Assembly (NCBI GenBank): GCA_023105745.1
Contig: JALGQZ010000001.1
Coordinates: forward strand, 69,167,991 to 69,231,990
Direction of reading: 5' to 3'
From: Austropuccinia psidii
Lineage: Eukaryota > Basidiomycota > Pucciniomycetes > Pucciniales > Sphaerophragmiaceae
DNA length: 64,000 nt
This document shows positions 1 through 12,573 of the stretch, piece after piece. Below the pieces are notes generated by a model, which ran no database searches, was not told the DNA's origin, and worked only from the letters and a program-made list of their open reading frames with translations. The position numbers and the translations under genes were made by a program. The first letter of the stretch is position 1. Every line of letters begins with the position of its first letter.

Positions 1-1213
1 TGCAGGCGTTTTGAATTATCATTCCAATATTACTCAACAATCATGGAAAAGGGGGCTTGATAATATCAATAGTATTTACAAAAATCGATGGGACAATTTA
101 CCAACAAAAGATGCTCATACATTCCTGCCCGTTGGTATTAAGGTGATCAGTAACCAAGAGCTTAAAATGTTGGCCTGGCTGGAGGACCTTGAGATGGCAG
201 GTGAGTTTTATCTTTGTGCATGATACATGATTATTGGCTGTTGACTGGTGATATAAATTGCAATATACAGGGTTAGATTTTTTTAAGCCAACCAAAACAG
301 AAGCGTTTTTTGATCACAACATTTGGAATCTCAAATTGATGAAGGAATCAGCTAAACCTCCAGAGAATCTCCCAAAATCTGAACACTCCTTCTTCAAAAT
401 GGTTCAGAGCCTTCTTTACCCTGCCAATCCAGTTAAACATTTTTGGGCAAATGTTATGTTTGAATCCATTAGTTTAGTCTCATATGATGTGGTTGCACCC
501 AAACCATATGTTGCACCAACATCAAATTTGACCAATCCTCTTGGACTCAAACGGGGAGCAGTTGAATACCTTGCCTCCTGCTTGAGTAAATTGAAGCAAC
601 GTGCAACCCAGCTCAGCATTGAAGGTGGCGGGGCTGACAATGAGATATCCACAAAGCCGCACAAGAACCTGGAGGATCTAATGGATACAGTTATCCATTT
701 GATGATTGCATGCAACATGGTACGTGCACATACAAAGGTCAAAGTTAATGGCATCAAAGGCAAACTCACGAACTCAAAAAAAATGAGGCCATCAAAGATC
801 TTTTGGCGTGTCACAAGAATCTCGGAATAAATCGAATTTTCTATGGTATATTAGTGGCATTCTGTGCGGCAGGGGTTCGTGGTTTGATGGTATGCTCAGA
901 TGACTGGAGAACAAGCTCAGTTAAAGGGGCTTTATCACTAATTGACATTTCCGAAAAACTTTCAGAGGGTAAAAATCTAGTGGAGCCAGTGTGGCTACGT
1001 ACTAATAAGTATATATGTAATTTACTGAATAAAAGTTTCTTCTCATCAGAGTCTTTTAACCCCACTGTACCTCTTAGATTTGAATTTGCACGATGCTTAG
1101 TATTAGACTTTGGTGATTCCTGGGTGGCGAAACGCGGTCTTGGTTCAAGTGATGAGGTCACCTTGACAGTACCCAGGTCAGCTAAACTCACAGCCAGGAT
1201 TGACCTGTTTTAG
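1..1213 (+). pseudogene. Conserved rust protein of unknown function, copy A (5' part outside window, frameshifted)
   Basis: I do not recognise a named domain. Exon 1 runs in from before the window and ends at 200. A 70-nt GT-AG intron (201-270) joins codons MAG/GLDFF. The frame then runs to a run of eight A at 776-783, where a one-base shift moves it into the frame that continues as NEAIKDLL and ends at the TAG at 1211-1213. The protein is a clear paralogue of the one at 30094-32178. Shared features are WLE(D/E) then AG at the intron, an IWN block, AV/AM-Y-L-SCLS, LMIA-N-V-HTKV, LMVCS/LLVCS, and a W-RTN(K/Q)YIC block. It is soluble-looking, with no signal peptide or membrane segment visible in this part. 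It lies just upstream of the oxygenase gene on the same strand, as in the second copy, which suggests a conserved cargo gene. The homopolymer shift could be a sequencing error, so the gene may be intact. Confidence 0.6.
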
Positions 1214-1790
1214 ATTAGCTTTGTACTAGATAGATTGTAATTTAATTTTGCAAAGTGATTTATGAATTTAATAATCATGACTTCCTATCCTACTACTGCC
1301 CGGATGCCACAGTCTGAGTACCAAGAGTAATTGTACAGCGGCATGCCTCCGTACATCATTGCAAAGACTCCGACAAGATGCAAGCTGAGTCAGGCATTGT
1401 GCCTGCGAGTAGCACACGCGGGGGCATTGCAGGAAGTCGCGTTTATCACTTCCCGCCAGCCCATAATAGGCCAAATGTTCCTGTGTCTTTCAAGAGGACT
1501 AGGATAGCTAGGGATCCGCAGCAGGATGCATATTGCATTTGCATGTGCTTGCAATATTCCAAATGGTTGGATTGGAAAGTGATTGCATGGGAACATCAAT
1601 GTGTAAAATTGAATAATGCACTATCCACTGCAATTTTCAGGTTCAGGCATTTGAGATTGCAAATTTGCCAAGGTCAGGTGTGATCTTTCTTTTTAGCCGC
1701 AATCAAAAAAGATTCATCAACCGCAATTCGATTTAGGTGATATTAATAAATCAGTAATCATTTAGTTTCATTTCATTTTCTGCTGAAAGC
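1214..1790. other. Intergenic gap between unknown gene A and the oxygenase gene
   Basis: There is no convincing coding frame here. It holds one copy of the dispersed imperfect palindrome (1332-1355). The last 100 bases are AT-rich and may serve as promoter of the oxygenase gene starting at 1791. Confidence 0.4.
1332..1355. repeat. Dispersed palindrome, copy 1
   Basis: A 24-bp imperfect palindrome with outer arms TGTAC/GTACA and core GGCATGCC; 10 of 12 base pairs match. Related palindromes lie at 13357-13382, 17881-17906 and 25629-25658, each in an intergenic gap of unit A. Confidence 0.65.
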
Positions 1791-2481
1791 ATGCCATTCA
1801 CGAAAAAAGGAAAAGAGCGTAAAAGGGAACTCGCGAGAAAGCGTTGGGCTGAGGAAGGAAAGTGTGAGTTGCTCGCTTAATCTCAGTGTATATATATAGA
1901 TATATATATATGCTTCCACATTTATGTGGCACCCTCATTGGGCCCCACGGAAGAACATTGGCTTTAGTCGGTTCAGATTGTGCCAATGTCATGTGGGCTC
2001 CAACAGGGAAGTCAAAGGATGTGTGCCGAAGAAAGCTCCTTGGCAGTATCTGATATCTTGTGTGCTTCAACACATAGTGATCCCTCAACCACTCGGGAAT
2101 AGTAGCAGATGCCAAAAGACAAATGAGCGCAAAACGACCCGAATGAATAGGTTGTTTCCCTCCTCTCGCCCAACAGCACAAATATCAATGCCAGTATCAG
2201 CAAATATCACCCCAAGTGAAATTCGGAGGGTTGTGGATGTCAATCAGATCAAACGCATTCACTTTGGCCATGTGGCAATTTTCACTTCAACCGGATTATT
2301 CATTGCCCTTGTTGAATTCCGACCATTCACAACAATGAGTGAAGTCGAGGTCAATCAATGGGATGAATTATCAAAATTCTTATTTCGCGAAAAGAGATTC
2401 ACCGACCCGATTGCAACCAATGGAGCATTACTGGAGGGATCTATGTTCGCAATTGGGTGGCGCAAATGCAGCATGAAGAAT
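1791..2481 (+). pseudogene. Tet/JBP-like 2OG-Fe(II) oxygenase, 5' part (split by retrotransposon)
   Basis: The first exon probably starts at the ATG at 1791 and encodes a short, very basic N-terminus (MPFTKKGKERKREL...). It ends near 1861-1863 at GTGTGAGT. The 3' splice site of this intron is not clear. The open frame containing the domain runs from before 1924 to 2481, with blocks IHFGHVAIF, LFIALVEFRPF and SMFAIGWRK that match the N-terminal half of Tet-like oxygenases expanded in rust fungi. The frame is cut at codon AAT by the gypsy element at 2482-12573 and resumes in the same frame at 12579. I see no other lesion in this part. Family members use Fe(II) and 2-oxoglutarate and, in TET/JBP enzymes, oxidise methylated bases in DNA. 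The substrate of this rust branch is not known to me. Confidence 0.72.
2477..2481. repeat. Target-site duplication AGAAT (left copy)
   Basis: AGAAT at 2477-2481 directly precedes the left LTR. The same five bases at 12574-12578 follow the right LTR. A 5-bp duplication is usual for Ty3/gypsy integrases and fixes the element ends exactly. Confidence 0.93.
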
Positions 2482-4321
2482 TGTAAGGTGTGGATATGAA
2501 ACTTTGATTAAAAATCAAGTACTTTTCCTGTCCTCAAAATTTGTATAAGGTAAAAATCAATTAAAAATAGTATGAAATATTATTTTTAAGAGAAAACACG
2601 CCAATTTTATTGTTTATAACTTTATTAGTATAAAACAATAATATTATAAAAATTTATTGTTTTACCAACAATAAAAATTTATCCAAAAAATACTCTACAA
2701 GAGATATTTTAAGGCTACAAAAGAAATTTCTTCAAGAGCAATTTCAATTGGAATTAATTGAGCAAAGAACTGCAAGCAATTAATTAAAGAACAAAGTCTT
2801 TAAAAAGAATATTAAAGAGAAAACACGCCCAAAAGTGACCAGAGTGAATTTGGAAACAAAGTGACAAAGTTTACAGTGATGAAAGATGCTTTAACTCACT
2901 TTTGGGGTGGTTCAGGGGTAAAAATGATTATAAGAGTTACAAACAATGATTATAATGATTTTTTCACGTGGTTAAAAGGATTAAAATGATTTAAAAGTGG
3001 TGGTTGGAATCTTTGATTGATTGGTTTAACAGTTTTAAACTAATTAATAAAAGGAAAAGATTCTAACATGAAGAGAAAAGTGGGGCAAAGAAGACATTCT
3101 TTTATAGCCATCAATTCTCTTACTCCAAAAGTAAAATTTACTCTTGTCAGTCGTGAAAAACAGTCTGACAACAGAAAAGCCAATTATGGCATCATTGAAC
3201 CCTGGTTTAGGCCAAAAAGGGCTGGTTTTAGCCATTTTTAGCCAATTTTAGCCATTTTAGACCCTTAAATCAGCCATTACTATAGCAATACCAGGCCTAG
3301 AGCCCTCAAAACACGTCAGAATGTGTTTCAGAGACGTAGAAACCAGTTAAAACTGTTTTTACTATGATGGTTTTATCTTAAGGGTAGTTTTACCCTCTTG
3401 GCAACAGCTAAAACTACCCCAGTTGGTATCAAAACCTCATCATCAATTGAGTCTACAGACCCTGTAACTCAATTCCAGGCCAAAAGTGATGAACTTTTGC
3501 GTGAATTTTGACATCCCACGCCTTTCAGCAAGGATTTTGGGGGTCTAGCTCCCCCTTAGAGCTGGAGTTCCTTTTCCCCCCCAAATTTAATCTTTCCAAT
3601 TTATTTTTTCCTTTAATTCCTCATCATGTATTATACTTATAATTTACATATGTAATTCAATTCAATTGTACAGTACAATAAAGTAATAATTGACACCTCA
3701 TATGTAAATCAAAGTTCACTTATGTAATACACGCGCACATTTTGACATTTCAATTGAATTCAATTGAAAATACTTCAATTCCTCATAACTTCTAAACTAA
3801 ACACAACACCTCAATTTTAACACAAAAATTGATGGTTAACACCACATGTGGTGTGAATTAAATTAAGGTTTTGAGGATTTTCAACTTTTGTATTGAAAAT
3901 ACTAAAAACTTAATTTAAGCTTATTTAGAGTTGAGTTACAAGAATTTCACTCAGAGGTGACCCCACCTGATTTTTTATGAGGAATCCAATGGTGAAATAA
4001 ATTTTATATGTTTATTTATTGGATAAAAAGTTATAATAAATTTTATTTAACTTTTTTTCAAATTTATTTATTTTTTCACAATTTTGTTAAAGTTTCATTT
4101 TTACTTAATTTTTTCAAGTATAAATGTAATTTTATATTTACAAAATTTAATGTATTTTTTTATTTTTAAATTATAATTAATTTTTTATTTTTAATATAAT
4201 TTTATATTTATATTTTGATTTTTATTTTAATAATATAAATAAATTTATTTTATTTATATTAATATGTTATTTTTTATATTTGTGGTCTTTTGGGTATATG
4301 AAATTACCTCTAAGGCTCACA
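2482..4321 (-). repeat. 3' LTR of the young gypsy element
   Basis: An 1840-bp LTR beginning TGTAAGGTGTGG and ending AAGGCTCACA on the plus strand. Compared with the 5' LTR it carries an extra 10 bp inside the GCCATTTTTAGCCA repeat near 3230-3250. A 63-codon minus-strand frame at 3044-3235 is present in both LTRs but is broken by a stop in the solo LTR, so it is probably not a gene. The segment 4020-4280 is extremely AT-rich. Confidence 0.95.
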
Positions 4322-4333
4322 TTCCCTCCCCCT
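4322..4333 (-). promoter_or_regulatory. Polypurine tract
   Basis: On the minus strand AGGGGGAGGGAA lies immediately before the 3' LTR, 11 nt after the polyprotein stop codon. This is the expected primer for plus-strand DNA synthesis during reverse transcription. Confidence 0.85.
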
Positions 4334-4344
4334 AAAAAAGAATA

Positions 4345-7300
4345 TTACTTTGTAATATTGGTGTTTCTAGTGTGTCTGAATCTCCTCAGGAGTTTGGTAG
4401 CTTCTGGTATATCTTTTTCTTCTAACCATTCATCTTCACAAGTTGGGTCACTGTACCTAACAAGGTATTCCCTTACTTTCTTGGTTCTTAATTTCCTTTC
4501 TTTAAGAACTTTGGTTATTTTCTTAGTACCAGATGTCTCAATAGGAGGTATAACTTGGGGAATCTTATTCCTCAAGGGAAATTTCTCAGCATCACTAGAT
4601 TTGTATGGCTTTATCAAGCTTACTGGAAATGTAGGGTGCTTATTGCTAAGTTCTTCAGATAACTCTACTTCAACAGCATTTTCTCCATGGAGGGCCTTAA
4701 TCACAAAAGGTCCTGCAAAGGAGTCTTTTAACTTTTTACATCCTTTGATGTTATTGAAGTTAGTGGTGGATACAAGAACTAGGTCCCCCACTTTGAAATC
4801 TGGAGTTGCATGAGATTTATCCCATTTGTCTTTAGCATATGCAAAAGAGTCCTCCATGCATCTCACTGCATGCTTTCTAGCTTTGTCTAGCATTCCTTTG
4901 AAGCTAGCAGCTGTGGGATGTATTTCAATTAAGTCTTTCCTCAAGGAATCTTGGGGTAACTTGGGGTTCCATCCTTTTTCTAGAACAGCAGGAGTCTGAT
5001 TGGTACTAGCATGGATTGATGTTTTATATGCTAATTCCAGTGCTGGTAACAGAGTACACCAATCATGGGTAAATCCATGACAATCTTTGAATTCAAGGCC
5101 ATATGCACAAAATCTTCTCACCATGTCCTCTAAGGTTTGGATCATTCTTTCAGCCAGGCCATCCGTTTGTGGGTGGTAGGCTGTAGAGAAAGACAGTTTA
5201 GTGCCAAATAATTGGTGAAGATTTGTCCATAGTGCTGAAGTGAATTTGGGATCTCTATCACTGATTATATTTGTAAATATCCCAGTCCATGACACTACTC
5301 TATTCCATATCAGAAGAGCTGTATCCATGGCTGTATCATCTTTGTGACATGGTAAAAAGATTGGAGTTTTACTGAATCTGTCCACAATTACTAGGCAAGC
5401 ATTATAGCTCCTGTCACCTCCTGGTGGTAGGCCAGTTACCCAATCCATATGGACAATTTCCCAAGGTCTTTTTGGCTCTTGGATTTTCATCATATTTCCA
5501 AGTCTTTTGCCAGTGGATTTATTTGCCTTTTGGCATCTGTCACAGGTTTTGCAATACTCTGCAACATCTTTTTGCCACATTGGCCACCATATGCAGGTCT
5601 TCACTTTCTCTCTTGTTCTGTCTTCAGAAAGATGTCCTGAAAAGGGACTATCATGGCATTCTTTCAGTACAAGATTGATTAATGACCTGTCTACAACTGT
5701 CATGACACATGTGTGCTTGGTTCTGTGGTAAATTATACCATCCAGTAGGTGAAATCTTCCTTCATTATAAGATTTTCTCCATACTTCATCCAAGGCATGT
5801 ATTAGAGAGTTGTCTTTACAGTCTTTGTTAAGTAATTGGCATAAGATGCTACAATTCTTATCTTGAGTGTAACTATTTCTGACTTCTTCAAAGAAGGTGG
5901 TGTTCAAGTCTGTAACACTTATTCCTTCTATTGGAATTTGTGGTGAAGCTTCTTCTGGAACATAAGCAGGATTATCAATAGTATTTGGTAATGGCCATCT
6001 GCTTAGTCCATCTGCATTCTTATGAATATTCCCATCCTTATGAACAATAGTCATATTGCCTCTGTATTCTTGCATGGCTATTTGCCATCTGAGCATGTGT
6101 CTGTTAGGTGTTTTCATGTTCAAAAGTGATTTCACAGCTGTACAATCTGTTATTACTTCAAAAACACATCCCTCTAAGAAATAGTTCAATTTCTCCAAGG
6201 CCCAGACAAGGCATAGAAATTCCATTTGACTTGCTCCATATCTGGCTTCAGTTGGTTTGATTTGCCTGGATATGAAACATATTGGTCCTTCTACAGGTTT
6301 GTCATTTATGATCTGCACTTGGTGAAGTGCAGCACCTAGTCCATCCCCTGATGCATCAATATACAGTTTGAAAGGTAATTTAAAGTCTGGCATCAGTAAG
6401 AGTGGAGCAGTGGTCAATGCTTCTCTTAGAGACTCAAAAGCTTTGACTCTGTCAACAGTCATCTCAAACACTGTGTCTTTGTCACACAACTTATAAAGTG
6501 GTCTTGCTATGGATGCAAAATCTTTAATGTGTTGCCTGTAATATCCTGCAAAACCTAAGAATGACTGAATTTCCTTCTTATTCTGAGGCATAGGCTTTAA
6601 TAATACTGCTGCAACTTTGTTTTTATCAATTCCAAGGGACAAACCAGATACAACATGTCCTAGTGCCTTAAGTTCTTTAAATCCAAAATGACATTTCTTC
6701 AAGGAGATTTTCATGTTTACTGATTGAATTTTTGTCAAAACTCTTGATAATCTGTACATGTGCTCCTCCCAAGTCTTCGAACAGATAATAATGTCATCAA
6801 TGTAAATGATTAACCATCCCTCTGAGAGTTCTTCAGGGAAGATTTCATTCATCATTCTTTGGAAGTGTGAAGGTGCATTTTTGATACCAAAGGGCATCCT
6901 TAAGTATTCATACACTCCACAATGAACAATAATTCTCAAGTATTTTCTTGCTCTTGGTGTTACCACATTTTGATGGAATCCTTTAAGGGCATCCATAGTG
7001 GTTATATACACTGCTTGAGATATTTGAGTAAGGGCAATTTGGATTTTTGGTATAGGGTATCTGTCTGGGACAGTGTAAGTGTTCAGAGCTCTAAAGTCCC
7101 CAACCATTCTGGATTTTCCATTATGCCACGCCACTATAACTGGTGTAGTTATTTCAACTTCCTCATTGTGGCCTACTTTTCTTATTACACCAAGGTCTAG
7201 AAGTTCTTTGATATGAATTTCTAGAGCTTCTCTTGATTTTGGACTTGCTGGATAAGCAGGTCTTCTTAAGAGTGGTGGATAAGGTCTCTCAATGTTAAGA

Positions 7301-10269
7301 ATGATGTCAACTTCATGACCAATAATTGCTCCCAGAGGTTCTTTGTCTGTAGCAAATGCTCCTTTGTGGTCATACAAAAGGGAAGAAAGTTCATTTTCTT
7401 GTTTATCAGTCAGATGAAGGCTTATCTCAGCCTCATTTAACTGTTCAGACTTGAATTTTTCTAACTCTAAGTTGACTGGTGATACTTTGTTTACTGTAAT
7501 TTGTCTTTTAAATGGTAAAAAGGCAAATTTCTGGCGCTTATTGTCCCCAATTGTAAAGTATCTGTCTTTGTTATTATGTAAATCTATCCCATACATGATT
7601 AAATAGTCATTTCCCAATATAAAATGGGTACTAGAGCAGTTTTCCATAACAACAAATTCAACTGTGATCCTTAAATTCCCATTTATGTGTGGGAATATGA
7701 CATTGGTCTCAAAGATTCCTAATGCTTCCATTGGGTTACTTGCACTGTTGAATTTTATACCATCAATTGGTAACAATTGGTCTTCAAAATTTGGTACACA
7801 AGTCTTAAGAAAAGATTTTCCAACACAAGAGCAGAAGGCTCCTGGGTCAAGCAAAAGTTTAGTGGGCTTGTTGTCAATCACCACTTCTGTTATACAGGAG
7901 TTACCAGCTGTATAACCTTTTCCTCTGTTTGGTTTTGTCTTCATAAGTTGTGCATCTTGAACTTTTGATAAATCAACTTGACCATTGCTCAATTGTGGTA
8001 AGTGGGAATAAGATTCCATGATGTCAAAAGTGGCATTGATATTTTCTATATCTTTTGAAGATTCAGAAAATATGGATGACTTATCATCTGAATTGTCTTC
8101 AATTATGTCTTCTTTTTCAACATCTGGTTCCTTTTCAATGTCAATTTCATTGATTTTCCCCCTCTTTGGACATGTATTGGCTAAATGGGTGGTGCTTTGG
8201 CAAATATGGCATTTTCTGACTGTATCTGCAGATTTATATTTAATATTACCAGAATTTTCTTTGGGGTTTTTGTCCACAGAATCTTTCCAAGGTGTATTAA
8301 ACCTTGTTTTGAGATTCACCCTACTAGAACCAATTTTGGTTCTGGTGGTTACTTCTTCTAGTATATTGATAATATCTTCTGCTGAAGATTGTTCAGTAGT
8401 CCTGCTTTTGACAGCATGCTCTAAGTCACCTCCACATTGTCTCAGAATTTTTCTATGGATCATAAATTCTGACATGTCAGGATATAATGCTGTTAATCTG
8501 TCCTTTTGTTGGCAAAACCATGGTAAAGCTTTGTCTTTATCAGCATTAAATTTGGCAGATTCAAAGGCTGTTTCAACTTTAAACCTCCAAGAATCATTTG
8601 CCCATTTGTTGATGATTTGGGTTTTCCACCAAGTCCAACTCTGGTGTCCATGTGCTTGTCTTATTTTGATGTACCATCTGTGAGCTGATCTGGTAAACAA
8701 GGTGTTAAACCTGGCTGTTACCAATCTGTCTGGTAATTCAAAATCTTCTTTGATCATGTCAATACCTCTAATGAATTCCATATGCTCATACTCTCCTTCA
8801 CCACTGAAGTGAGGCCATTCTCTAAGTTTTGGAACTTCTTTCAAGAGTGCTTGGCCCATTGATGGTTCCAAGTTATGAAAAGAAGTGGATAATTCCTTTT
8901 TTAATTGTGAATTATCAGGATCCAATACTTGTGGATTTGGAATTCTTGTGCCCTCATTTTGATTTAGAGGTGTAGACATTCTTGGTAAGGTGTTCAGTAT
9001 TTGTTCAATTTCATTCATTTTACTGTTGCTACACCTTTGGGAATTTCTGTATTCATGTTGGAAGCTTTGTATTAAATTTATTACTTCAAGTTTATACATG
9101 TCTTCCTTATGTGTCAGTTCTTGCCATAACTCTGTCTGTCTTGTATTATCAGCAGTGACTTGATTCAATTTCATTGATAATTTTGATACTTCTTCTTGTG
9201 AAGCATCAAAACACTTTTTCAAGGCAATGGTATATGTCTTTACTTCAGTAAATGAATTTGAAATGTCATCAAGGACTTTCTTGTTATCTGTTTTGATAAT
9301 ATTTATGGCTTGTTTAATTCTTGTTTCAATCATGTCATCAATATTGAATTTAGAATATTTATCTGTTAATTCTTTAATAATGGCAGATTGTTCATTTATT
9401 TTAATGTTAGAAGAATTGTCATTATTAGAATTTTTAATTGTTCTTAAAACGTTTTCAAAACACATAAGTGTTTCATTAATTTGGCACAGACTCAGGTTGT
9501 TTGTTTTAATGTTGTTACAAATGGTGTCATTTTTATCAGAAAGATGTTTTTTCTCGTCATTTATAGCATTATACAACTCTGGGATGGAATCAAATATGTC
9601 AAAAATCATTTCTGGAACCTTAATCTGGCTTCCTCCTTCTTCTGTAATTCCATCATGGTTCTGGCCATCTGAAATACATTTTCCATGGCATCCTGCTGAA
9701 TCTTTGGGATTCTGTATCCCTGGCTGTAAGGTTTTGGGGCTGGTGCCTTCCCTTTGCCCTTGTTTGGAGTTTGTGGCTGCTTTTTCACGTTGGAATTGCT
9801 GCTGCTGGCCACTGGGGCTGTTTTTGGCACTGGTTTGGCTGGTGGAGGGTTGTTTTTCCTCCATTCTAGTGTCAAAAGCATCATGTTTTTCTTCTCCATC
9901 AATGGATGCCATCCATTGAGCAATTTGCAAGTGTTGGGATGGCCCAAGAATTTTCTTACTGTCAGGTAAGAATTCATGCAATTCTTCCACAGGTCTGCAA
10001 GGATCTGGTACTCCTTGAATTGAAGTGCATTGTTGTATGCACTGTGGCTGGCTTTGTATATGTCCACAGAGGCTTGTTGTGGCGGTGTCAGCTCTTTTTG
10101 AAGGTAAAATGGTATTATCAGCTTCAGAATGACCCATTTTAGTTGTTTGGAAGTCATCAACTGACCCTTTTCCTTCTTTACCTGGTTGGCCTCTGCCATA
10201 ATCACGTCTATTACCTTTTTGGGAGCTGCTTGAGGGGTTGTAGCTGGCTCCTGACCTGGTTGAAGGCAT
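4345..10269 (-). CDS. Gag-Pol polyprotein of Ty3/gypsy chromovirus
   Basis: A 1974-codon uninterrupted frame. Domains in order: a low-complexity N-terminus; a retrotransposon Gag domain (about residues 490-640); a CCHC knuckle [14 protein letters not shown] (about 685); an aspartic protease with LLLDPGAFC (about 808) and later ILGND; reverse transcriptase with YIDD (about 1156); RNase H with YIDASGDG (about 1304); an integrase HHCC region (about 1540-1580) and a DDE core with HMDW, SDRDPKF and LAERM (about 1610, 1670, 1703); and a C-terminal chromodomain-like stretch (about 1915-1955). It makes the capsid and all enzymes for copying and inserting the element. The protease has D-P-G-A where D-S/T-G-A is usual. 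The ATG at 10269 lies inside a predicted intron, and the first 220 codons overlap another frame (see the gag-like ORF at 9606-10539). Confidence 0.95.
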   Translation of the reverse strand: MPSTRSGASYNPSSSSQKGNRRDYGRGQPGKEGKGSVDDFQTTKMGHSEADNTILPSKRADTATTSLCGHIQSQPQCIQQCTSIQGVPDPCRPVEELHEFLPDSKKILGPSQHLQIAQWMASIDGEEKHDAFDTRMEEKQPSTSQTSAKNSPSGQQQQFQREKAATNSKQGQREGTSPKTLQPGIQNPKDSAGCHGKCISDGQNHDGITEEGGSQIKVPEMIFDIFDSIPELYNAINDEKKHLSDKNDTICNNIKTNNLSLCQINETLMCFENVLRTIKNSNNDNSSNIKINEQSAIIKELTDKYSKFNIDDMIETRIKQAINIIKTDNKKVLDDISNSFTEVKTYTIALKKCFDASQEEVSKLSMKLNQVTADNTRQTELWQELTHKEDMYKLEVINLIQSFQHEYRNSQRCSNSKMNEIEQILNTLPRMSTPLNQNEGTRIPNPQVLDPDNSQLKKELSTSFHNLEPSMGQALLKEVPKLREWPHFSGEGEYEHMEFIRGIDMIKEDFELPDRLVTARFNTLFTRSAHRWYIKIRQAHGHQSWTWWKTQIINKWANDSWRFKVETAFESAKFNADKDKALPWFCQQKDRLTALYPDMSEFMIHRKILRQCGGDLEHAVKSRTTEQSSAEDIINILEEVTTRTKIGSSRVNLKTRFNTPWKDSVDKNPKENSGNIKYKSADTVRKCHICQSTTHLANTCPKRGKINEIDIEKEPDVEKEDIIEDNSDDKSSIFSESSKDIENINATFDIMESYSHLPQLSNGQVDLSKVQDAQLMKTKPNRGKGYTAGNSCITEVVIDNKPTKLLLDPGAFCSCVGKSFLKTCVPNFEDQLLPIDGIKFNSASNPMEALGIFETNVIFPHINGNLRITVEFVVMENCSSTHFILGNDYLIMYGIDLHNNKDRYFTIGDNKRQKFAFLPFKRQITVNKVSPVNLELEKFKSEQLNEAEISLHLTDKQENELSSLLYDHKGAFATDKEPLGAIIGHEVDIILNIERPYPPLLRRPAYPASPKSREALEIHIKELLDLGVIRKVGHNEEVEITTPVIVAWHNGKSRMVGDFRALNTYTVPDRYPIPKIQIALTQISQAVYITTMDALKGFHQNVVTPRARKYLRIIVHCGVYEYLRMPFGIKNAPSHFQRMMNEIFPEELSEGWLIIYIDDIIICSKTWEEHMYRLSRVLTKIQSVNMKISLKKCHFGFKELKALGHVVSGLSLGIDKNKVAAVLLKPMPQNKKEIQSFLGFAGYYRQHIKDFASIARPLYKLCDKDTVFEMTVDRVKAFESLREALTTAPLLLMPDFKLPFKLYIDASGDGLGAALHQVQIINDKPVEGPICFISRQIKPTEARYGASQMEFLCLVWALEKLNYFLEGCVFEVITDCTAVKSLLNMKTPNRHMLRWQIAMQEYRGNMTIVHKDGNIHKNADGLSRWPLPNTIDNPAYVPEEASPQIPIEGISVTDLNTTFFEEVRNSYTQDKNCSILCQLLNKDCKDNSLIHALDEVWRKSYNEGRFHLLDGIIYHRTKHTCVMTVVDRSLINLVLKECHDSPFSGHLSEDRTREKVKTCIWWPMWQKDVAEYCKTCDRCQKANKSTGKRLGNMMKIQEPKRPWEIVHMDWVTGLPPGGDRSYNACLVIVDRFSKTPIFLPCHKDDTAMDTALLIWNRVVSWTGIFTNIISDRDPKFTSALWTNLHQLFGTKLSFSTAYHPQTDGLAERMIQTLEDMVRRFCAYGLEFKDCHGFTHDWCTLLPALELAYKTSIHASTNQTPAVLEKGWNPKLPQDSLRKDLIEIHPTAASFKGMLDKARKHAVRCMEDSFAYAKDKWDKSHATPDFKVGDLVLVSTTNFNNIKGCKKLKDSFAGPFVIKALHGENAVEVELSEELSNKHPTFPVSLIKPYKSSDAEKFPLRNKIPQVIPPIETSGTKKITKVLKERKLRTKKVREYLVRYSDPTCEDEWLEEKDIPEATKLLRRFRHTRNTNITK

Positions 10270-10539
10270 AATTATGGTTAAAAAAGGCTTAAAATAGTAT
10301 TTTTACGTCAAAAACTTACTATTGGCCAAATTTTTAGCTTTCTGAAGGGTATTACTTATGTCCAAGTTAATCAATTCAGAAGATATTGGTTCAGGCTGGT
10401 TATTTTGAGTCACAATAACAGTGCTATTATGATCATAATTAACAGTACTGGCAGGGATAATGCTGGTTACTGTTGAGGCTGTTTCAATGTTTTCTTGTCT
10501 TACCACGTTGTCAGACACTAAAATTAATGAAAAAGCCAA
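9606..10539 (-). CDS. Overlapping gag-like ORF with predicted intron
   Basis: A second frame runs opposite-phase through the start of the polyprotein. From the ATG at 10199 it encodes 197 aa ending at 9606. It stays open upstream to a 3' splice site (CTTCAACCAG before 10254) and links in frame, by a GTAAGT donor at 10320, to an exon at 10321 to about 10524. That exon is itself preceded by a possible acceptor (AATTTTAG), so the initiator may lie further upstream. The sequence [17 protein letters not shown], a GW-P block and a lysine/glycine-rich stretch recur in the decayed relative (YPQGYRIPKLESSAMEIV, near 46600), which has a GT-AG intron at the matching place. Conservation at protein level argues that this frame is really translated. 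Its exact role is unknown; N-terminal Gag is likely. Confidence 0.7.
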
Positions 10540-10723
10540 TTAATTAAGTAAAAAAAGGATATTTCAAAAAAAGAAATAAAAATTTAAGCCTCACTTATAA
10601 TATGAAAAAAATTATTTTTTATGGGTTTTTTTTGAATTATAAGTATTTTTTATATGTTTTTAAATTTTTCAATATAAGAAAAAAGATTTAAAAAGAGTAA
10701 AAAAAATATGTCACAGGTAAAAT

Positions 10724-10743
10724 ATCACGGCTGGGCCCCCAAA
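10724..10743 (-). promoter_or_regulatory. Primer-binding-like site of the gypsy element
   Basis: Directly inside the 5' LTR the minus strand reads TTTGGGGGCCCAGCCGTGAT. Near-identical sequences sit beside the LTRs at 40101-40120 (TTTGGGGGCCTGGCTATGAT) and 47851-47870, so the site is conserved across old and young copies. I could not assign the priming tRNA. Confidence 0.7.
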
Positions 10744-12573
10744 TGTAAGGTGTGGATATGAAACTTTGATTAAAAATCAAGTACTTTTCCTGTCCTCAAA
10801 ATTTGTATAAGGTAAAAATCAATTAAAAATAGTATGAAATATTATTTTTAAGAGAAAACACGCCAATTTTATTGTTTATAACTTTATTAGTATAAAACAA
10901 TAATATTATAAAAATTTATTGTTTTACCAACAATAAAAATTTATCCAAAAAATACTCTACAAGAGATATTTTAAGGCTACAAAAGAAATTTCTTCAAGAG
11001 CAATTTCAATTGGAATTAATTGAGCAAAGAACTGCAAGCAATTAATTAAAGAACAAAGTCTTTAAAAAGAATATTAAAGAGAAAACACGCCCAAAAGTGA
11101 CCAGAGTGAATTTGGAAACAAAGTGACAAAGTTTACAGTGATGAAAGATGCTTTAATTCACTTTTGGGGTGGTTCAGGGGTAAAAATGATTATAAGAGTT
11201 ACAAACAATGATTTTAATGATTTTTTCACGTGGTTAAAAGGATTAAAATGATTTAAAAGTGGTAGTTGGAATCTTTGATTGATTGGTTTAACAGTTTTAA
11301 ACTAATTAATAAAAGGAAAAGATTCTAACATGAAGAGAAAAGTGGGGCAAAGAAGACATTCTTTTATAGCCATCAATTCTCTTACTCCAAAAGTAAAATT
11401 TACTCTTGTCAGTCGTGAAAAACAGTCTGACAACAGAAAAGCCAATTATGGCATCATTGAACCCTGGTTTAGGCCAAAAAGGGCTGGTTTTAGCCATTTT
11501 TAGCCATTTTAGACCCTTAAATCAGCCATTACTATAGCAATACCAGGCCTAGGGCCCTCAAAACACGTCAGAATGTGTGTCAGAGACATAGAAACCAGTT
11601 AAAACTGTTTTTACTATGATGGTTTTATCTTAAGGGTAGTTTTACCCTCTTGGCAACAGCTAAAACTACCCCAGTTGGTATCAAAACCTCATCATCAATT
11701 GAGTCCACAGACCCTGTAACTCAATTCCAGGCCAAAAGTGATGAACTTTTGCGTGAATTTTGACATCCCACGCCTGTCAGCAAGGATTTTGGGGGTCTAG
11801 CTCCCCCTTAGAGCTGGAGTTCCTTTTCCCCCCCAAATTTAATCTTTCCAATTTATTTTTTCCTTTAATTCCTCATCATGTATTATACTTATAATTTACA
11901 TATGTAATTCAATTCAATTGTACAGTACAATACAGTAATAATTGACACCTCATATGTAAATCAAAGTTCACTTATGTAATACACGCGCACATTTTGACAT
12001 TTCAATTGAATTCAATTGAAAATACTTCAATTCCTCATAACTTCTAAACTAAACACAACACCTCAATTTTAACACAAAAATTGATGGTTAACACCACATG
12101 TGGTGTGAATTAAATTAAGGTTTTGAGGATTTTCAACTTTTGTATTGAAAATACTAAAAACTTAATTTAAGCTTATTTAGAGTTGAGTTACAAGAATTTC
12201 ACTCAGAGGTGACCCCACCTGATTTTTTATGAGGAATCCAATGGTGAAATAAATTCTATATGTTTATTTATTGGATAAAAAGTTATAATAAATTTTATTT
12301 AACTTTTTTTCAAATTTATTTATTTTTTCACAATTTTGTTAAAGTTTCATTTTTACTTAATTTTTTCAAGTATAAATGTAATTTTATATTTACAAAATTT
12401 AATGTATTTTTTTATTTTTAAATTATAATTAATTTTTTATTTTTAATATAATTTTATATTTATATTTTGATTTTTATTTTAATAATATAAATAAATTTAT
12501 TTTATTTATATTAATATGTTATTTTTTATATTTGTGGTCTTTTGGGTATATGAAATTACCTCTAAGGCTCACA
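10744..12573 (-). repeat. 5' LTR of the young gypsy element
   Basis: An 1830-bp LTR, nearly identical to 2482-4321. It should carry the element promoter, transcribed leftwards. Confidence 0.95.

Larger units (their letters stand above)
2482..12573 (-). mobile_element. Near-intact Ty3/gypsy chromovirus LTR retrotransposon
   Basis: A 10,092-bp element in minus orientation. It has LTRs at 2482-4321 and 10744-12573, both TG...CA on the plus strand, a 5-bp target duplication AGAAT, a primer-binding-like site next to the right LTR, a polypurine tract next to the left LTR, and one uninterrupted 1974-codon Gag-Pol frame. By eye the two LTRs differ by about a dozen substitutions plus one 10-bp indel, so the insertion is young. 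It splits an oxygenase gene. A solo LTR of the same family sits in the SNF2 gene at 19790-21633, and a badly decayed relative lies at 43353-49782. Confidence 0.95.

Noticed and set aside
3044..3235. 63-codon minus-strand frame in the LTRs (also 11306-11497)
   Set aside because: Identical in the two young LTRs only because they are copies. The solo LTR has a stop at the second codon, so it is not conserved coding.
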